DNA from: Streptomyces flaveolus
Lineage (GTDB): Bacteria; Actinomycetota; Actinomycetes; Streptomycetales; Streptomycetaceae
NCBI RefSeq assembly: GCF_014648815.1
Contig: NZ_BMRV01000010.1
Coordinates: forward strand, 1 to 64,000
Reading direction: 5' to 3'
DNA: 64,000 bases
Position numbers and translations under genes: made by a program. The notes under the pieces were generated by a model. It made no database searches and was not told the origin of the DNA. It worked only from the letters and a program-made list of their open reading frames with translations. Position 1 is the stretch's first letter. Every line of letters begins with the position of its first letter. Shown one piece after another: positions 27,316 through 36,719 of this stretch.

Positions 27316-27423
27316 CTACAACCTGTGCCAGGTCGTGCCGAGTGAGGGACCCAGGATCAGGACTGGGGCGTTTTCCGGCCCGTCGAAGCGGTATTGCAGG
27401 GTGCTCGTCGTCGTGTCGCTCAC
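27316..27423 (-). pseudogene. Displaced 5' end of pcaL
   Basis: A GTG at 27421-27423 opens a 35-codon frame ending in TAG. It contains LQYRFDGPENAPVLILGPSL, matching the pcaL N-terminal LQYRFDGPEQAPVLVMGPSL; the preceding residues differ (SDTTTST against SEKNVDI). Homology stops after TWH. This is best read as the native start of pcaL, cut off when the island inserted. Its promoter should lie in 27424-27562, now separated by about 24 kb from the gene body. Confidence 0.85.
27373..27400 (+). repeat. Right attachment-site repeat
   Basis: TTCCGGCCCGTC, one variable base, AAGCGGTATTGCAGG: 27 of 28 bases agree with 3654-3681, in the same orientation. It lies inside the displaced pcaL start. Confidence 0.7.
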
Positions 27424-27562
27424 TCGGCCGAGGTTCTCATATTCCGCGCTTTCGTACCTAGCTGGGTCCGGGCAGGCACACAGCACTCCACGTTGTGGCG
27501 GTAGTGCGAAGGTCCCGCGGAGCGTGGCCGGCGGGGTGCGGGTGGCGCGACGCCGGGTCGGG

Positions 27563-30055
27563 TCAGAGGTCGCCGACGCCGCCCAGCCCCGTCAGGGCGC
27601 CGACCGGGTCGAGGTCGGGGGTGCCACGGGGCCACCAGTCGTCGCGGCCGGGCTCGGACTCGTAGGCGTACCACAGACCGGTGCGGCCGAGGCGGAGTTG
27701 GAGGTGCCCCGAGGGGTGGGTGAGGTGGTTGCGCCAGGGGCGGAAGGCGGGCAGGTCGGCGGCGAGCAGCAGGGGGCGGGCGCGGTCGAAACGGCCGGCC
27801 GGCGGATCCCAGGGCTCCTCCAGGACGGTGAGGCCGTCGAGGTCGCCCTGACGCCAGGCGGCCACCGCGCGCGCCAGCTCGGACGTGCTGCGGCCGGCGG
27901 CCCGGGCCAGGGACGAGTACAGCGCCCGGGTGCCGGCGGTGAGGCCGGAGCCGGGGCGTGCGGCGGCGTGGCGGACGGCGTCCTGCCACAGCGTCAGTCC
28001 GCCGACCGGGTCGCGGCCCGTGGTGAGCAGGGCGTGGGCGCGGGCGGCGGCGTCGGTGGCCAGCTGGTCCAGCGCGAAGGGGTCCGGGCCGCCCGGTGCC
28101 GCCGGGTAGGCAGGGGGCTGTTCGGGGTGCGGGGGCGCGGGCAGCGGCGCAGGGAGGGGCGGCAGCGACCGCGCGGCCAGTGCCTCGGTGGCCCGGACGC
28201 CGGGGAGGGGCGCCGGGCCCTTGTCCTGGGCGGCGCGGGCCGCGCGGGCGGCGCTGAGCCGGGACAGGGCGTCGAGCAGCTCGCGTTCGCCCCTGCCGCG
28301 CAGCAGGAGCAGGACGAAGGGGTCGGCGTCGAGCAGCCGCGCCGTCCGGTAGCAGAGGGCGGCGGCGTGCTTGCAGGGGTGACCGGAGTCGGGGCAGCTG
28401 CACTGCGGGGCGAGGTCGCCGGGGCCGGGGAGCAGCGGGACGCCGCAGTCGGCGAGGGAAGGGGGCAGTTCCTTGTCGAGCAGGGCGGCGATGTGCCCCG
28501 GCCGCTCGGCGGCGGTGTCCAGGAACCGCTCCCAGTCGGCGTCGCCGAGGGTGCGCAGCCGTACCTGTACCCGGTACGGCCTCGGGCGGCTGCCCTGCAC
28601 GTAGGCGAGGACGAGTCCGGGCGTCACGGTGATGGCGTCGACGTGTCCCTGCTCGGCGTAACCGCGGCCGCGTGCCAGCCGCTTGGGGTCGAGCGCGCCC
28701 TCCTCCAGCGCGGTCACCCACGCGTTCCCCCACCAGGTCTCGGCGAAGCCGCCGTCGGACGCCGTCCGGGGCGGGAAGGCGGGGAAGGTGCGACGGAGAT
28801 CGCCGTCGCGGTCGGGGGCGGCCATGGAGCGGGGGGCTCGCGGGGTCGCCGGGGGCGGGGAGGGGTCCTGGCCGTGCGGCACGGGGTACGGAGTCCGGTC
28901 TCGCGCCCCCCGGTGAGGCGCTGCCTGCCGTGGTGGCGGGGGTGGCCCGGGCGACGACGTCAGGGTGGGTTCCGGGGCCGGGGCGGGCTCCGCGGGTGAA
29001 GTCACCGCGCCCTGGGGGCTCTTGGCGGCTGTCGCACCGGTGGGCTCGTCGAGCGGCTGGGCCTCCTCGGCGGGGTCCGCTTCGGGGGGCAGACGGAACG
29101 CGTCCGCGGCGAAGTCCCGTACGAGGCGGGCGCGGGCCTCGCCGCTGGAGGAACCGCCGGTCCCGCGCGGACGAGGGGCCGGGCGGGCAGGGCGTCGTAC
29201 GCCCGCCGCGCCCTTGGCCGCGGCGTTCGCCCTCGCCTGCCGACGGGCCGCCCGCAACGCCTCGCGCGCCACATCCGCCGGCCGGCTGTCCTCCCCGGCC
29301 GTGGCGTCGGGGACGGACGCGGGGGCCGCGCCGGTGGGGGGCTGGGCCGGGGCGGAGGCGGTCGCTTCGCCCGGAGCGGTTGCCGGGCCGTTGGCAGGGT
29401 TCGGCGCGTCGTCGGGGTGGTCCGCGGGGCAGGCGGCTGCGGCTCCGTCAGGTACGGCCTGGTGAGCGGTCCCCGCCGCTTCGCCGGGCCGGTCCGCTTC
29501 CTCTGCCGGGGTGCCGGGAGTGCCTGGAGTACCGGAGGAGCCCGGCGAAGGGTCCGCTGTCACGCCGCCCGGCCCAACGGGGCCGCCCTGTACGGCGCGG
29601 GACCGGTCCGCCGTGTCCCGAGGGGCCTCCCCCTCCCCCGCTGCGCCGTCGATGCCCGCGTGCCGTGCGATCCGCGCGCTGCGCAGCGCCGCGCGTGCGA
29701 TGTCCCCGGGACGTGGCCCGGCGTGCTCGCTCCGGTCCCGGGCGGGGGTCTGGTCCTGGGACCGGGCCTGGGCGTCGGCGAGGCCCTGGTCCCGGGCCGC
29801 GTCCTGCTCCCGCGCCGGCTCGCGGTCCGCGGCATTCGCGCCGGCACGGGTGTCCAGGTCCGCCCCGGCACGAGCGTGAGGGCCCGTCCCGGCAAGGACG
29901 TCAGAGTCCGCCCCGGCACGGACGTCGGGGTCCGCTCCGGCACGGACGTCGGGGTCCGCTCCGGCGTCGGTGTCCGCGTCGACCGGTGTCGCCTCCCCGC
30001 GCTCGCGTGCCGCGCGCAGGGCCCGGCGGGCCTCGTCGGCGGGACGGGGGGTCAT
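27563..30055 (-). CDS. SWIM zinc-finger protein with repetitive N-terminus
   Basis: This 830-residue protein has two parts. Residues about 1-330 are low-complexity Ala/Asp/Arg/Pro sequence with short repeats (GADPDVRAGADPDVRAG) and four copies of a motif like PADEARRALRAARERG / PGDIARAALRSARIARHAG spaced along it. The C-terminal half has the SWIM domain: FAETWWGNAWVTALEEG, and the zinc ligands in CSCPDSGHPCKHAAALCY near residue 550. Its ATG overlaps the stop of the upstream SNF2 helicase (30052-30055), and the SWIM-SNF2 pairing is recurrent in actinobacteria. A role together with the helicase on DNA is likely but undefined. Confidence 0.9.
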   Translation of the reverse strand: MTPRPADEARRALRAARERGEATPVDADTDAGADPDVRAGADPDVRAGADSDVLAGTGPHARAGADLDTRAGANAADREPAREQDAARDQGLADAQARSQDQTPARDRSEHAGPRPGDIARAALRSARIARHAGIDGAAGEGEAPRDTADRSRAVQGGPVGPGGVTADPSPGSSGTPGTPGTPAEEADRPGEAAGTAHQAVPDGAAAACPADHPDDAPNPANGPATAPGEATASAPAQPPTGAAPASVPDATAGEDSRPADVAREALRAARRQARANAAAKGAAGVRRPARPAPRPRGTGGSSSGEARARLVRDFAADAFRLPPEADPAEEAQPLDEPTGATAAKSPQGAVTSPAEPAPAPEPTLTSSPGPPPPPRQAAPHRGARDRTPYPVPHGQDPSPPPATPRAPRSMAAPDRDGDLRRTFPAFPPRTASDGGFAETWWGNAWVTALEEGALDPKRLARGRGYAEQGHVDAITVTPGLVLAYVQGSRPRPYRVQVRLRTLGDADWERFLDTAAERPGHIAALLDKELPPSLADCGVPLLPGPGDLAPQCSCPDSGHPCKHAAALCYRTARLLDADPFVLLLLRGRGERELLDALSRLSAARAARAAQDKGPAPLPGVRATEALAARSLPPLPAPLPAPPHPEQPPAYPAAPGGPDPFALDQLATDAAARAHALLTTGRDPVGGLTLWQDAVRHAAARPGSGLTAGTRALYSSLARAAGRSTSELARAVAAWRQGDLDGLTVLEEPWDPPAGRFDRARPLLLAADLPAFRPWRNHLTHPSGHLQLRLGRTGLWYAYESEPGRDDWWPRGTPDLDPVGALTGLGGVGDL
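29906..29965. repeat. 24-base tandem repeat in the SWIM-protein gene
   Basis: Two nearly identical 24-base units (GTCCGCTCCGGCACGGACGT then CGGG) and a partial third encode the repeated RAGADPDV octapeptide on the minus strand. The length is a multiple of three, so expansion or contraction keeps the frame. Confidence 0.8.
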
Positions 30056-32967
30056 GACGGCCTCCGCAGGGACACCAGGTCGGACAGCTCACGGTCCGTC
30101 AGCTCGGTCAGGGCCGACTCGCCTCCGCCGAGGACCGCGTCGGCCAGCGCCCGCTTGGACTCGAGCATCTCGGCGATACGGTCCTCGACCGTGCCCTCGG
30201 TGATGAGCCGGTGGACCTGCACCGGCTGGGTCTGGCCGATGCGGTAGGCACGGTCGGTGGCCTGCTCCTCGACGGCCGGGTTCCACCAGCGGTCGAAGTG
30301 CACGACGTGGCCCGCGCGGGTCAGGTTGAGGCCGGTGCCCGCGGCCTTGAGGGACAGGACGAGCACGGGGGTCGCCCCGCTCTGGAAGCGGTCCACCATG
30401 CGCTCACGCTCGGGCACCGGCGTACCGCCGTGCAGGAGTTCGACCGGGACCGCGTGGGCGGACAGGTGGGAGGTGATCAGGCGGGCCATGCCGACGTACT
30501 GGGTGAAGACGAGCACCGAGCCGTCCTCCGCGAGCACCGTGTCCAGCAGTTCGTCCAGCAGGGCGAGCTTGCCGGAGCGGGCGGTGAGCCGGTCGGCGCC
30601 GCCCGGCGGGTGCTCCTCCTTCAGGAACAGCGCCGGGTGGTCGCAGATCTGCTTGAGCGAGGTCAGCAGCTTGAGCACCAGACCCCGCCGGGCCATGCCG
30701 CCCGCGGTCTCGATGGCGAGCATCGACTCGCGCACCACCGCCTCGTACAGTGCGGCCTGTTCACGGGTGAGCGGCACCGGGTGGTCCGTCTCGGTCTTCG
30801 GCGGCAGTTCGGGGACGATACCGGGGTCGGACTTCTTGCGGCGCAGCAGGAAGGGGCGGACCAGGCGGGCGAGGCGCTGCACCGCCTCCTCGTCCTCGCC
30901 GTTCTCCACCGCGCGCGCGTGCCGGGCACGGAAGGACTTGAGCGGGCCGAGGAGACCGGGGGTCGTCCAGTCGAGCAGCGCCCACAGCTCGGACAGGTTG
31001 TTCTCGACCGGGGTGCCGGTGAGCGCCACGCGTGCGGGGGACGGGATCGTGCGCAGCGCCTTCGCGGTGGCCGAGTACGGGTTCTTGACGTGCTGCGCCT
31101 CGTCGGCGACGACCATGCCCCAGGGCTGCTCGGCCAGTGTCGCAGCGGCCGACCGCATCGTGCCGTACGTGGTGAGGACGAAGCCGTCCTTCAGGTCCTC
31201 CAGGGTGCGGTCGGGGCCGTGGAAGCGGCGGACGGGGACGCCGGGCGCGAACCGGGTGATCTCCCGCTGCCAGTTGCCCAGCAGGGAGGCCGGGCAGACC
31301 ACCAGGGTCGGCTCGGTGCGGGCCCTTTTCAGGTGCAGGGCGATGAGGGTGACCGTCTTGCCGAGGCCCATGTCGTCGGCGAGGCAGCCGCCGAGGCCCA
31401 GCGAGGTCATGAGGTCCAGCCAGGCCAGGCCGCGGAGCTGGTAGTCGCGCAGCGTGGCGTGCAGGCCGGGCGGGGGCTCGGCGGGACCGGTGCCCGCCGT
31501 CAGCCGGTCCCGGAGGGTGGCGAGCGCGCCGGCCGGTACCACCTCGACCGTCTCGCCGTCGGCCTCGGCGGTGCCGGTGAGGGCGACGGACAGGGCGTCG
31601 ACCGGGTCGAGCAGGCCGAGGTCGCGCCGGCGGGCCCGGCGGGCGAGGGCCGGGTCGACCAGCACCCACCGGTCGCGCAGCCGGACGACCGGGCGGTGGG
31701 CCTCGGCGAGGGTGTCCATCTCGGCCTCGGTGAGCGGGTCGCCGCCGATCGCCAGCTGCCAGCGGAACTGGAGGAGGTCCTCGCTCTCGAAGAAGCCCGT
31801 GCCGTCGGTCGCCGAACCGGGCGCGGGCCGGACCACCGCGGTCGCGGAGAGGTCGTGGGCGAGGTCGCGGGGCCAGTGCACGGCGACCCCGGCGGCGGCG
31901 AGCCGGCCGGCCGCCACGCCCAGCAGGTCGGTGACCTCGTCCTCGGACAGGCTCAGGACGTCGGGCACGTCCTGCTCGGTGAGCCGGTCGAGCGGTGGCC
32001 AGACCCGCGCCGCGCGCCGCACCGCGAGGGCGGCGTCCACGCGCGCGCGGGGGCCGAACGACGCGTCGGCCGCGCCCGACCACAGGTCCGCCGCGTCGGC
32101 CACGAGGGTGGGGTCGGCGAGGCTGTGCACCTGGACGACCGCCGCCCCGGCGCCCCGCGCACCGCCGCTCGGGTCGCCGTCGAACAGGTCGTACGCCGAG
32201 AGGTCCAGGCGCAGGGAGATCCGTACGCCCGCGTCCATGCCGGCGGCGACCTCCGCGGCCCAGTCGTGGGCGTCGGGCAGGCGCTGGGCGGCGCGTGCGG
32301 CGAAGGGGCGGCCCGAGGCGTGGGGTGCGGCGGGAGTGCGGGGCAGGGTGTCGGCCACCGCGTCCAGGAAGGAGCGCATCAGTGCCTCGGGAGCCGGCAG
32401 CCGGAGGGGGCCGGGGCCGTCCAGCGGGACCGCGTGGCCCTCGGGGGGCAGCGCGGCGGCCACCGCACGCAGGTGCGCGACGTCGTCGGGGTCGAGCGGG
32501 CCGGCCCGCCAGGCGTCGTGCCCGGTCGCCGTCAGGCCGGGCAGCAGGCGGCCGCGCGCGGTGAGCCGCAGGGCGTGCAGGGCGGCGGCACCCCAGCAGG
32601 CGGTGGCCGGGTGGGCGGCCGGGTCGTGCCGGGCGCGCACCAGCAGGGGCAGGGCCTCGGTCAGCGGGAGCGACAGCGCGGGCGTGGTGCCGCGGCGCGC
32701 CGCGGTGCCGTGCCGGCGGACGACGGTGAGCTCCGTGGGCTCGGGCACGCCCTCGGCGGCACCGGTGGCCGGAGCCTCGGCGGGCAGGGCCCCGTCCTCG
32801 GGCGCGGCGCCGGTGACGGGACCGCCCTCGGGGTCCCAGAAGGCGATCCGTCCGTCGCGCGGGAGGGGCGCGGGCAGGAAGACGGCGGCGAGCCGGGCGG
32901 GCACGGAGGGGACGGCCCCCTGCTCCGGCCGCTCGGCCGTGGCGACCGTGCCGGTCGTGTCGCTCAT
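30052..32967 (-). CDS. SNF2-family DEAD/DEAH helicase
   Basis: This 971-residue SWI2/SNF2 ATPase carries an N-terminal domain of about 480 residues (helicase-associated, including a DUF3670-like region). Then come the helicase motifs: CLADDMGLGKTVTLIAL (Walker A, near 530), VVADEAQHVKNP (DEAQ, near 617), ALTGTPVENNLSELW, LVFTQYVGMARLI, KAAGTGLNLTRAGHVVHFD and ATDRAYRIGQTQPV. It acts as a DNA translocase. The start MSDTTGTVATAERP at 32967 is preferred over an upstream extension. The downstream SWIM gene overlaps it by four bases. Same gene order as I recall for SCO6262-SCO6261 of S. coelicolor. Confidence 0.93.
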   Translation of the reverse strand: MSDTTGTVATAERPEQGAVPSVPARLAAVFLPAPLPRDGRIAFWDPEGGPVTGAAPEDGALPAEAPATGAAEGVPEPTELTVVRRHGTAARRGTTPALSLPLTEALPLLVRARHDPAAHPATACWGAAALHALRLTARGRLLPGLTATGHDAWRAGPLDPDDVAHLRAVAAALPPEGHAVPLDGPGPLRLPAPEALMRSFLDAVADTLPRTPAAPHASGRPFAARAAQRLPDAHDWAAEVAAGMDAGVRISLRLDLSAYDLFDGDPSGGARGAGAAVVQVHSLADPTLVADAADLWSGAADASFGPRARVDAALAVRRAARVWPPLDRLTEQDVPDVLSLSEDEVTDLLGVAAGRLAAAGVAVHWPRDLAHDLSATAVVRPAPGSATDGTGFFESEDLLQFRWQLAIGGDPLTEAEMDTLAEAHRPVVRLRDRWVLVDPALARRARRRDLGLLDPVDALSVALTGTAEADGETVEVVPAGALATLRDRLTAGTGPAEPPPGLHATLRDYQLRGLAWLDLMTSLGLGGCLADDMGLGKTVTLIALHLKRARTEPTLVVCPASLLGNWQREITRFAPGVPVRRFHGPDRTLEDLKDGFVLTTYGTMRSAAATLAEQPWGMVVADEAQHVKNPYSATAKALRTIPSPARVALTGTPVENNLSELWALLDWTTPGLLGPLKSFRARHARAVENGEDEEAVQRLARLVRPFLLRRKKSDPGIVPELPPKTETDHPVPLTREQAALYEAVVRESMLAIETAGGMARRGLVLKLLTSLKQICDHPALFLKEEHPPGGADRLTARSGKLALLDELLDTVLAEDGSVLVFTQYVGMARLITSHLSAHAVPVELLHGGTPVPERERMVDRFQSGATPVLVLSLKAAGTGLNLTRAGHVVHFDRWWNPAVEEQATDRAYRIGQTQPVQVHRLITEGTVEDRIAEMLESKRALADAVLGGGESALTELTDRELSDLVSLRRPS

Positions 32968-33047
32968 ACGTTCTGTCACCTCCCGCCCGCGTCTCGGATC
33001 ACCTGTCTTCGACTCTACGGGCGGGGTCTGACAATCGGCTCCGGCGG

Positions 33048-33629
33048 TCAGGGAACCGTCCGCGAGACCACGTACACCATCGGACGGTCCGGATCGGACA
33101 GGTTGACGAGGACGTCCTGAGTGGGAGCCGGGTCCGCCTGCTGGTGGACGAGGCCCCACCACGGGCCGGGCCGGTCGAAGTTCCAGCCGGTGATGTGCTG
33201 GTCGCGGTCGCCGATGGCCGGCTTGTCGCGCTGCAGGTCGTCCCTGGTGACGCCCAGCCCCGCCAGGAAGGCGTCCAGGCCGGCACCGGTGGTCTCGAAC
33301 TGGACGTAGAGGCGGCTGGTCTTCCAGTTGTTCGTCTCGTAGTAGGCCACCTCTTCGGAGGGGACCGGGACGGGGACCTCGTACAGGCGGCGCTGGAGCT
33401 TGGACGGCCAGCCCTCGGTCAGGCCGGTCGCCGAGTACTTGGCCTCCTTGACCTTGCCGCTGTCGCGGCTCTGGTTGGCGGAGATCACCAGGTAACCGGC
33501 CGGGACCCCGATGAGCAGCACGATGATGAGCAGGGTGAGCGCCCGTCGGCGGATCATGTGCCGCCGGTCCTCGGCCGGGCGCGCGGGTTCCTCCGGGGCG
33601 CCGGCCCCGTCCGGGCGGGGGTCCGTCAC
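33048..33629 (-). CDS. Membrane-anchored protein of unknown function
   Basis: This 193-residue protein has a cytosolic N-terminus of about 28 residues (DPRPDGAGAPEEPARPAEDR), one transmembrane segment (ALTLLIIVLLIGVPAGYLVI) and an extracytoplasmic domain with several Trp residues (TGWNFDRPGPWWGLVHQQ). Its GTG start overlaps the stop of the ROK kinase (GTGA, 33626-33629), making it the last gene of the sugar operon. I do not recognise the family. Confidence 0.8.
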   Translation of the reverse strand: MTDPRPDGAGAPEEPARPAEDRRHMIRRRALTLLIIVLLIGVPAGYLVISANQSRDSGKVKEAKYSATGLTEGWPSKLQRRLYEVPVPVPSEEVAYYETNNWKTSRLYVQFETTGAGLDAFLAGLGVTRDDLQRDKPAIGDRDQHITGWNFDRPGPWWGLVHQQADPAPTQDVLVNLSDPDRPMVYVVSRTVP

Positions 33630-34774
33630 AGGGATTCCCCGGACGTGCGGCGGGCCTCCGCGTACCGCTCGTAGCGCTCGTAGCGCTCCACCCGGCGCCG
33701 CTTGGCGCGCCGGAACCGGCGGGCGACCAGGCGGGCCAGGTCGGCGGCTCCCACCATGCCGGCCTCGGGACCGAGCTGGGCGCGGACGATGCGGGCCTCG
33801 GGGCGGTAGCCGCGGCCGGTGAGCTGGCGCTTGAACGCGTCGCGCGCGGGGCCGATCAGCAGGTCGTCGGCCGCGCTCACGCCACCGCCGATCACGAAGC
33901 AGGACGGGTCGAGGGCGGCGGCGAGGTTGGCGATGCCGACGCCGAGCCACTGGCCGATGTCCTGGAGCAGCTCGACGCACATGGCGTCGCCCTCGCGGGC
34001 CAGCTCGGTGATCATCGGGCCGGTGATGTCGCCGATGCTGCCCTTGACGTGCTCGATGATCCCGTACGCCACCGGCGAGTCGGCGGCCGCCAGCTCGCGG
34101 GCCTCCCTGACCAGCGCGTTCCCCGAGCTGTACTGCTCCCAGCAGCCGCGGTTGCCGCACGGGCAGCGATGGCCGCCGGGCACGACCTGCATGTGGCCGA
34201 ACTCTCCGGCGACGCCGTACTTGCCCCGCTTGACCTGGCCGTCCTCCAGGATCGCGCCGCCGATGCCGGTGCCGAGCGTGATCATGACGAGGTGGTCCTC
34301 GCCGCGGCCGGCGCCGAAGCGCCACTCGGCCCAGGCGGCGGTGTTGGCGTCGTTGTCCACCAGCACGGGGACCGCGAGGCGGCCGGCGATGCGGTCGCGC
34401 AGCGGCTCGTTGCGCCAGGACAGATGGGGGGCGAACAGCACCCGGTTGCGGTCGGCGTCGACCCAGCCGGCCGCGCCGATGCCCACGGCGTGCACGTCGT
34501 GCCGGTCGGACAGGTCCAGGACCAGCTCGACGATGGTGTCCTCGACGACCTTGGGGCTCTTGGACTTGTCCGGGGTCTCCGTGCGGAGCTTCTCCAGGAT
34601 GTTGCCGTCCGCGTCGACGACGCCCGCCATGACCTTCGTGCCGCCGATGTCGATGCCGACCGTCGGCACGCGGGGTGCCGTGAGGTGCGAGCGGCGTTCC
34701 CTCGTGCCCACGGTGCGCAGGACCGGGGCGCGGCGGGAGCCGATGGGGGCGGTGAAGTCGCGGTAGGTGCTCAT
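33626..34774 (-). CDS. ROK-family sugar kinase
   Basis: This 382-residue protein carries the ATP-binding VGIDIGGTKVMAGVV, the catalytic segment VDNDANTAAWAEWRFG, the ITLGTGIGGAI phosphate loop, and the zinc-binding ROK signature GHRCPCGNRGCWEQYSSG. It has a longer than usual N-terminal extension of about 37 residues before the first strand, but no DNA-binding domain, so it is a kinase and not a ROK repressor. It is separated by 116 bases from the upstream ABC transporter genes and likely phosphorylates the imported sugar in the cytosol. The ATG at 34774 is chosen; the frame extends further without support. Confidence 0.92.
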   Translation of the reverse strand: MSTYRDFTAPIGSRRAPVLRTVGTRERRSHLTAPRVPTVGIDIGGTKVMAGVVDADGNILEKLRTETPDKSKSPKVVEDTIVELVLDLSDRHDVHAVGIGAAGWVDADRNRVLFAPHLSWRNEPLRDRIAGRLAVPVLVDNDANTAAWAEWRFGAGRGEDHLVMITLGTGIGGAILEDGQVKRGKYGVAGEFGHMQVVPGGHRCPCGNRGCWEQYSSGNALVREARELAAADSPVAYGIIEHVKGSIGDITGPMITELAREGDAMCVELLQDIGQWLGVGIANLAAALDPSCFVIGGGVSAADDLLIGPARDAFKRQLTGRGYRPEARIVRAQLGPEAGMVGAADLARLVARRFRRAKRRRVERYERYERYAEARRTSGESL

Positions 34775-34890
34775 CGGGTGCGATTGTGCCGCACGCTCAC
34801 GCCGGGTGCCGAATGCGACGGGGGCGGGTGGAGCGGTACGTCGTCGGGTGCCGGTACGTCGTGGCTGGTCGCGCGGTTCCCCGCGCCCCC

Positions 34891-35678
<788 letters not shown>

Positions 35679-35682
<4 letters not shown>

Positions 35683-36719
35683 TTGGTGGCCTCCGCGCGC
35701 TTGCGGACCCAGGCGTTGAGCAGGGTCGCGAGGAGCAGCATCGCTCCGAGGAAGAACTTGAACCAGTCGGGGTTCCACTCGGCGAAGACGATGCCCTTGC
35801 TGGTCATGCCGAAGATGAGGGCGCCGACCGCCGAGCCGACGGCGCTGCCGTAGCCGCCGGTGATCAGGCAGCCGCCGATGACGGCCGCGATGATGTAGAT
35901 CAGCTCGTTGCCGACGCCCTCGCCGGACTGGACGACGTCGTACGAGAAGAGCAGGTGCTGGCCGGAGATCCAGGCACCGAAGGCCACGCCCATGTAGAGG
36001 CCGATCCTGGTCCGGGTGACCGGGACGCCGACCGCGCGGGCGGCGTCCTTGTTGCCGCCGACCGCGAAGATCCAGTTGCCGGCGCGGGTGCGCAGGAGGA
36101 TCCAGCTGGCGACGGCGACCAGGGCGAGCCACCACAGGATGGTGATCTTGAAGCCGACGCCGCCGACGGTGATCGTGGACGCGAAGACGTCGCGGGCGGA
36201 CGGGAAGCCCTCCATGTCGTCGATCGACTTGGTGGAGACGGTGCCGTCGATCAGCTTGGTGAAGCCCAGGTTCATGCCGGTCAGCATCAGGAAGGTGCCC
36301 AGCGTGATGATGAAGCTGGGCAGCTTCGTGCGGGTGAGCATGAAGCCGTTGAAGGCGCCGATCGCCAGGGTGACCAGCAGGGAGACGCCTACGCCGACCC
36401 ACACGTTGGCGGTCATCTGGTAGCTGAACATCGACGACACCAGGGCCGACGAGGTGACCATGACGCCCGCCGACAGGTCGAACTCGCCGCCGATCATCAG
36501 CAGCGCCACGGGGACGGCCATGATGCCGATCGTGGAGGCGGCGTAGAGCACCGTGCTGAGGCTGGTGGCGCGCAGGAAGCTGTCGGCGAAGAACGCGAAG
36601 AAGACGAAGACCGCGATCGCGCCGACGACGGACCCGAGCTCGGGGCGGCCCAGCAGCTTCCGCAGCGCGGAGGTCTGCAGAAGCCTTTCGTCGGCGTCCT
36701 TCACCTGCGTGGCGCTCAT
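35679..36719 (-). CDS. Sugar ABC transporter permease (CUT2/RbsC type)
   Basis: This 346-residue integral membrane protein has about ten hydrophobic segments, and the BPD_transp_2 hallmarks GGEFDLSAGVMVTSSALVSS and LMLTGMNLGFT and the loop GGNKDAARAVGVPVTRTR that contacts the ATPase. The ATG at 36719 overlaps the lipoprotein gene stop (ATGA). The start MSATQVKDADERLL is supported by this coupling. It probably transports a pentose, a hexose or an inositol-type compound. Confidence 0.93.

Larger units (their letters stand above)
3654..27400. mobile_element. Genomic island inserted in the 5' end of pcaL
   Basis: About 23.7 kb lie between two imperfect direct repeats (3654-3681 and 27373-27400). 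At the left end a tyrosine integrase gene sits directly against pcaL. At the right end lies an orphan copy of the first 35 codons of pcaL. The simplest reading is integration into the 5' part of pcaL, with the element supplying a replacement start and leaving the native start at the far junction. The cargo is accessory: P450 peroxygenases, CBS proteins, a molybdoenzyme, a decarboxylase and stress regulators. No relaxase, FtsK/Tra or replication gene was recognised, so it is either a minimal integrative element or a decayed one. The exact crossover point cannot be fixed without a relative lacking the element. Confidence 0.8.

Noticed and set aside
27335..28999. A 554-codon plus-strand frame starting in the right attachment region
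   Set aside because: Antisense to the SWIM-protein gene and the displaced pcaL start; Gly/Arg/Ala-rich without motifs.
30211..33120. A 969-codon open frame on the plus strand
   Set aside because: Shadow of the SNF2 helicase gene, which has all helicase motifs on the other strand.
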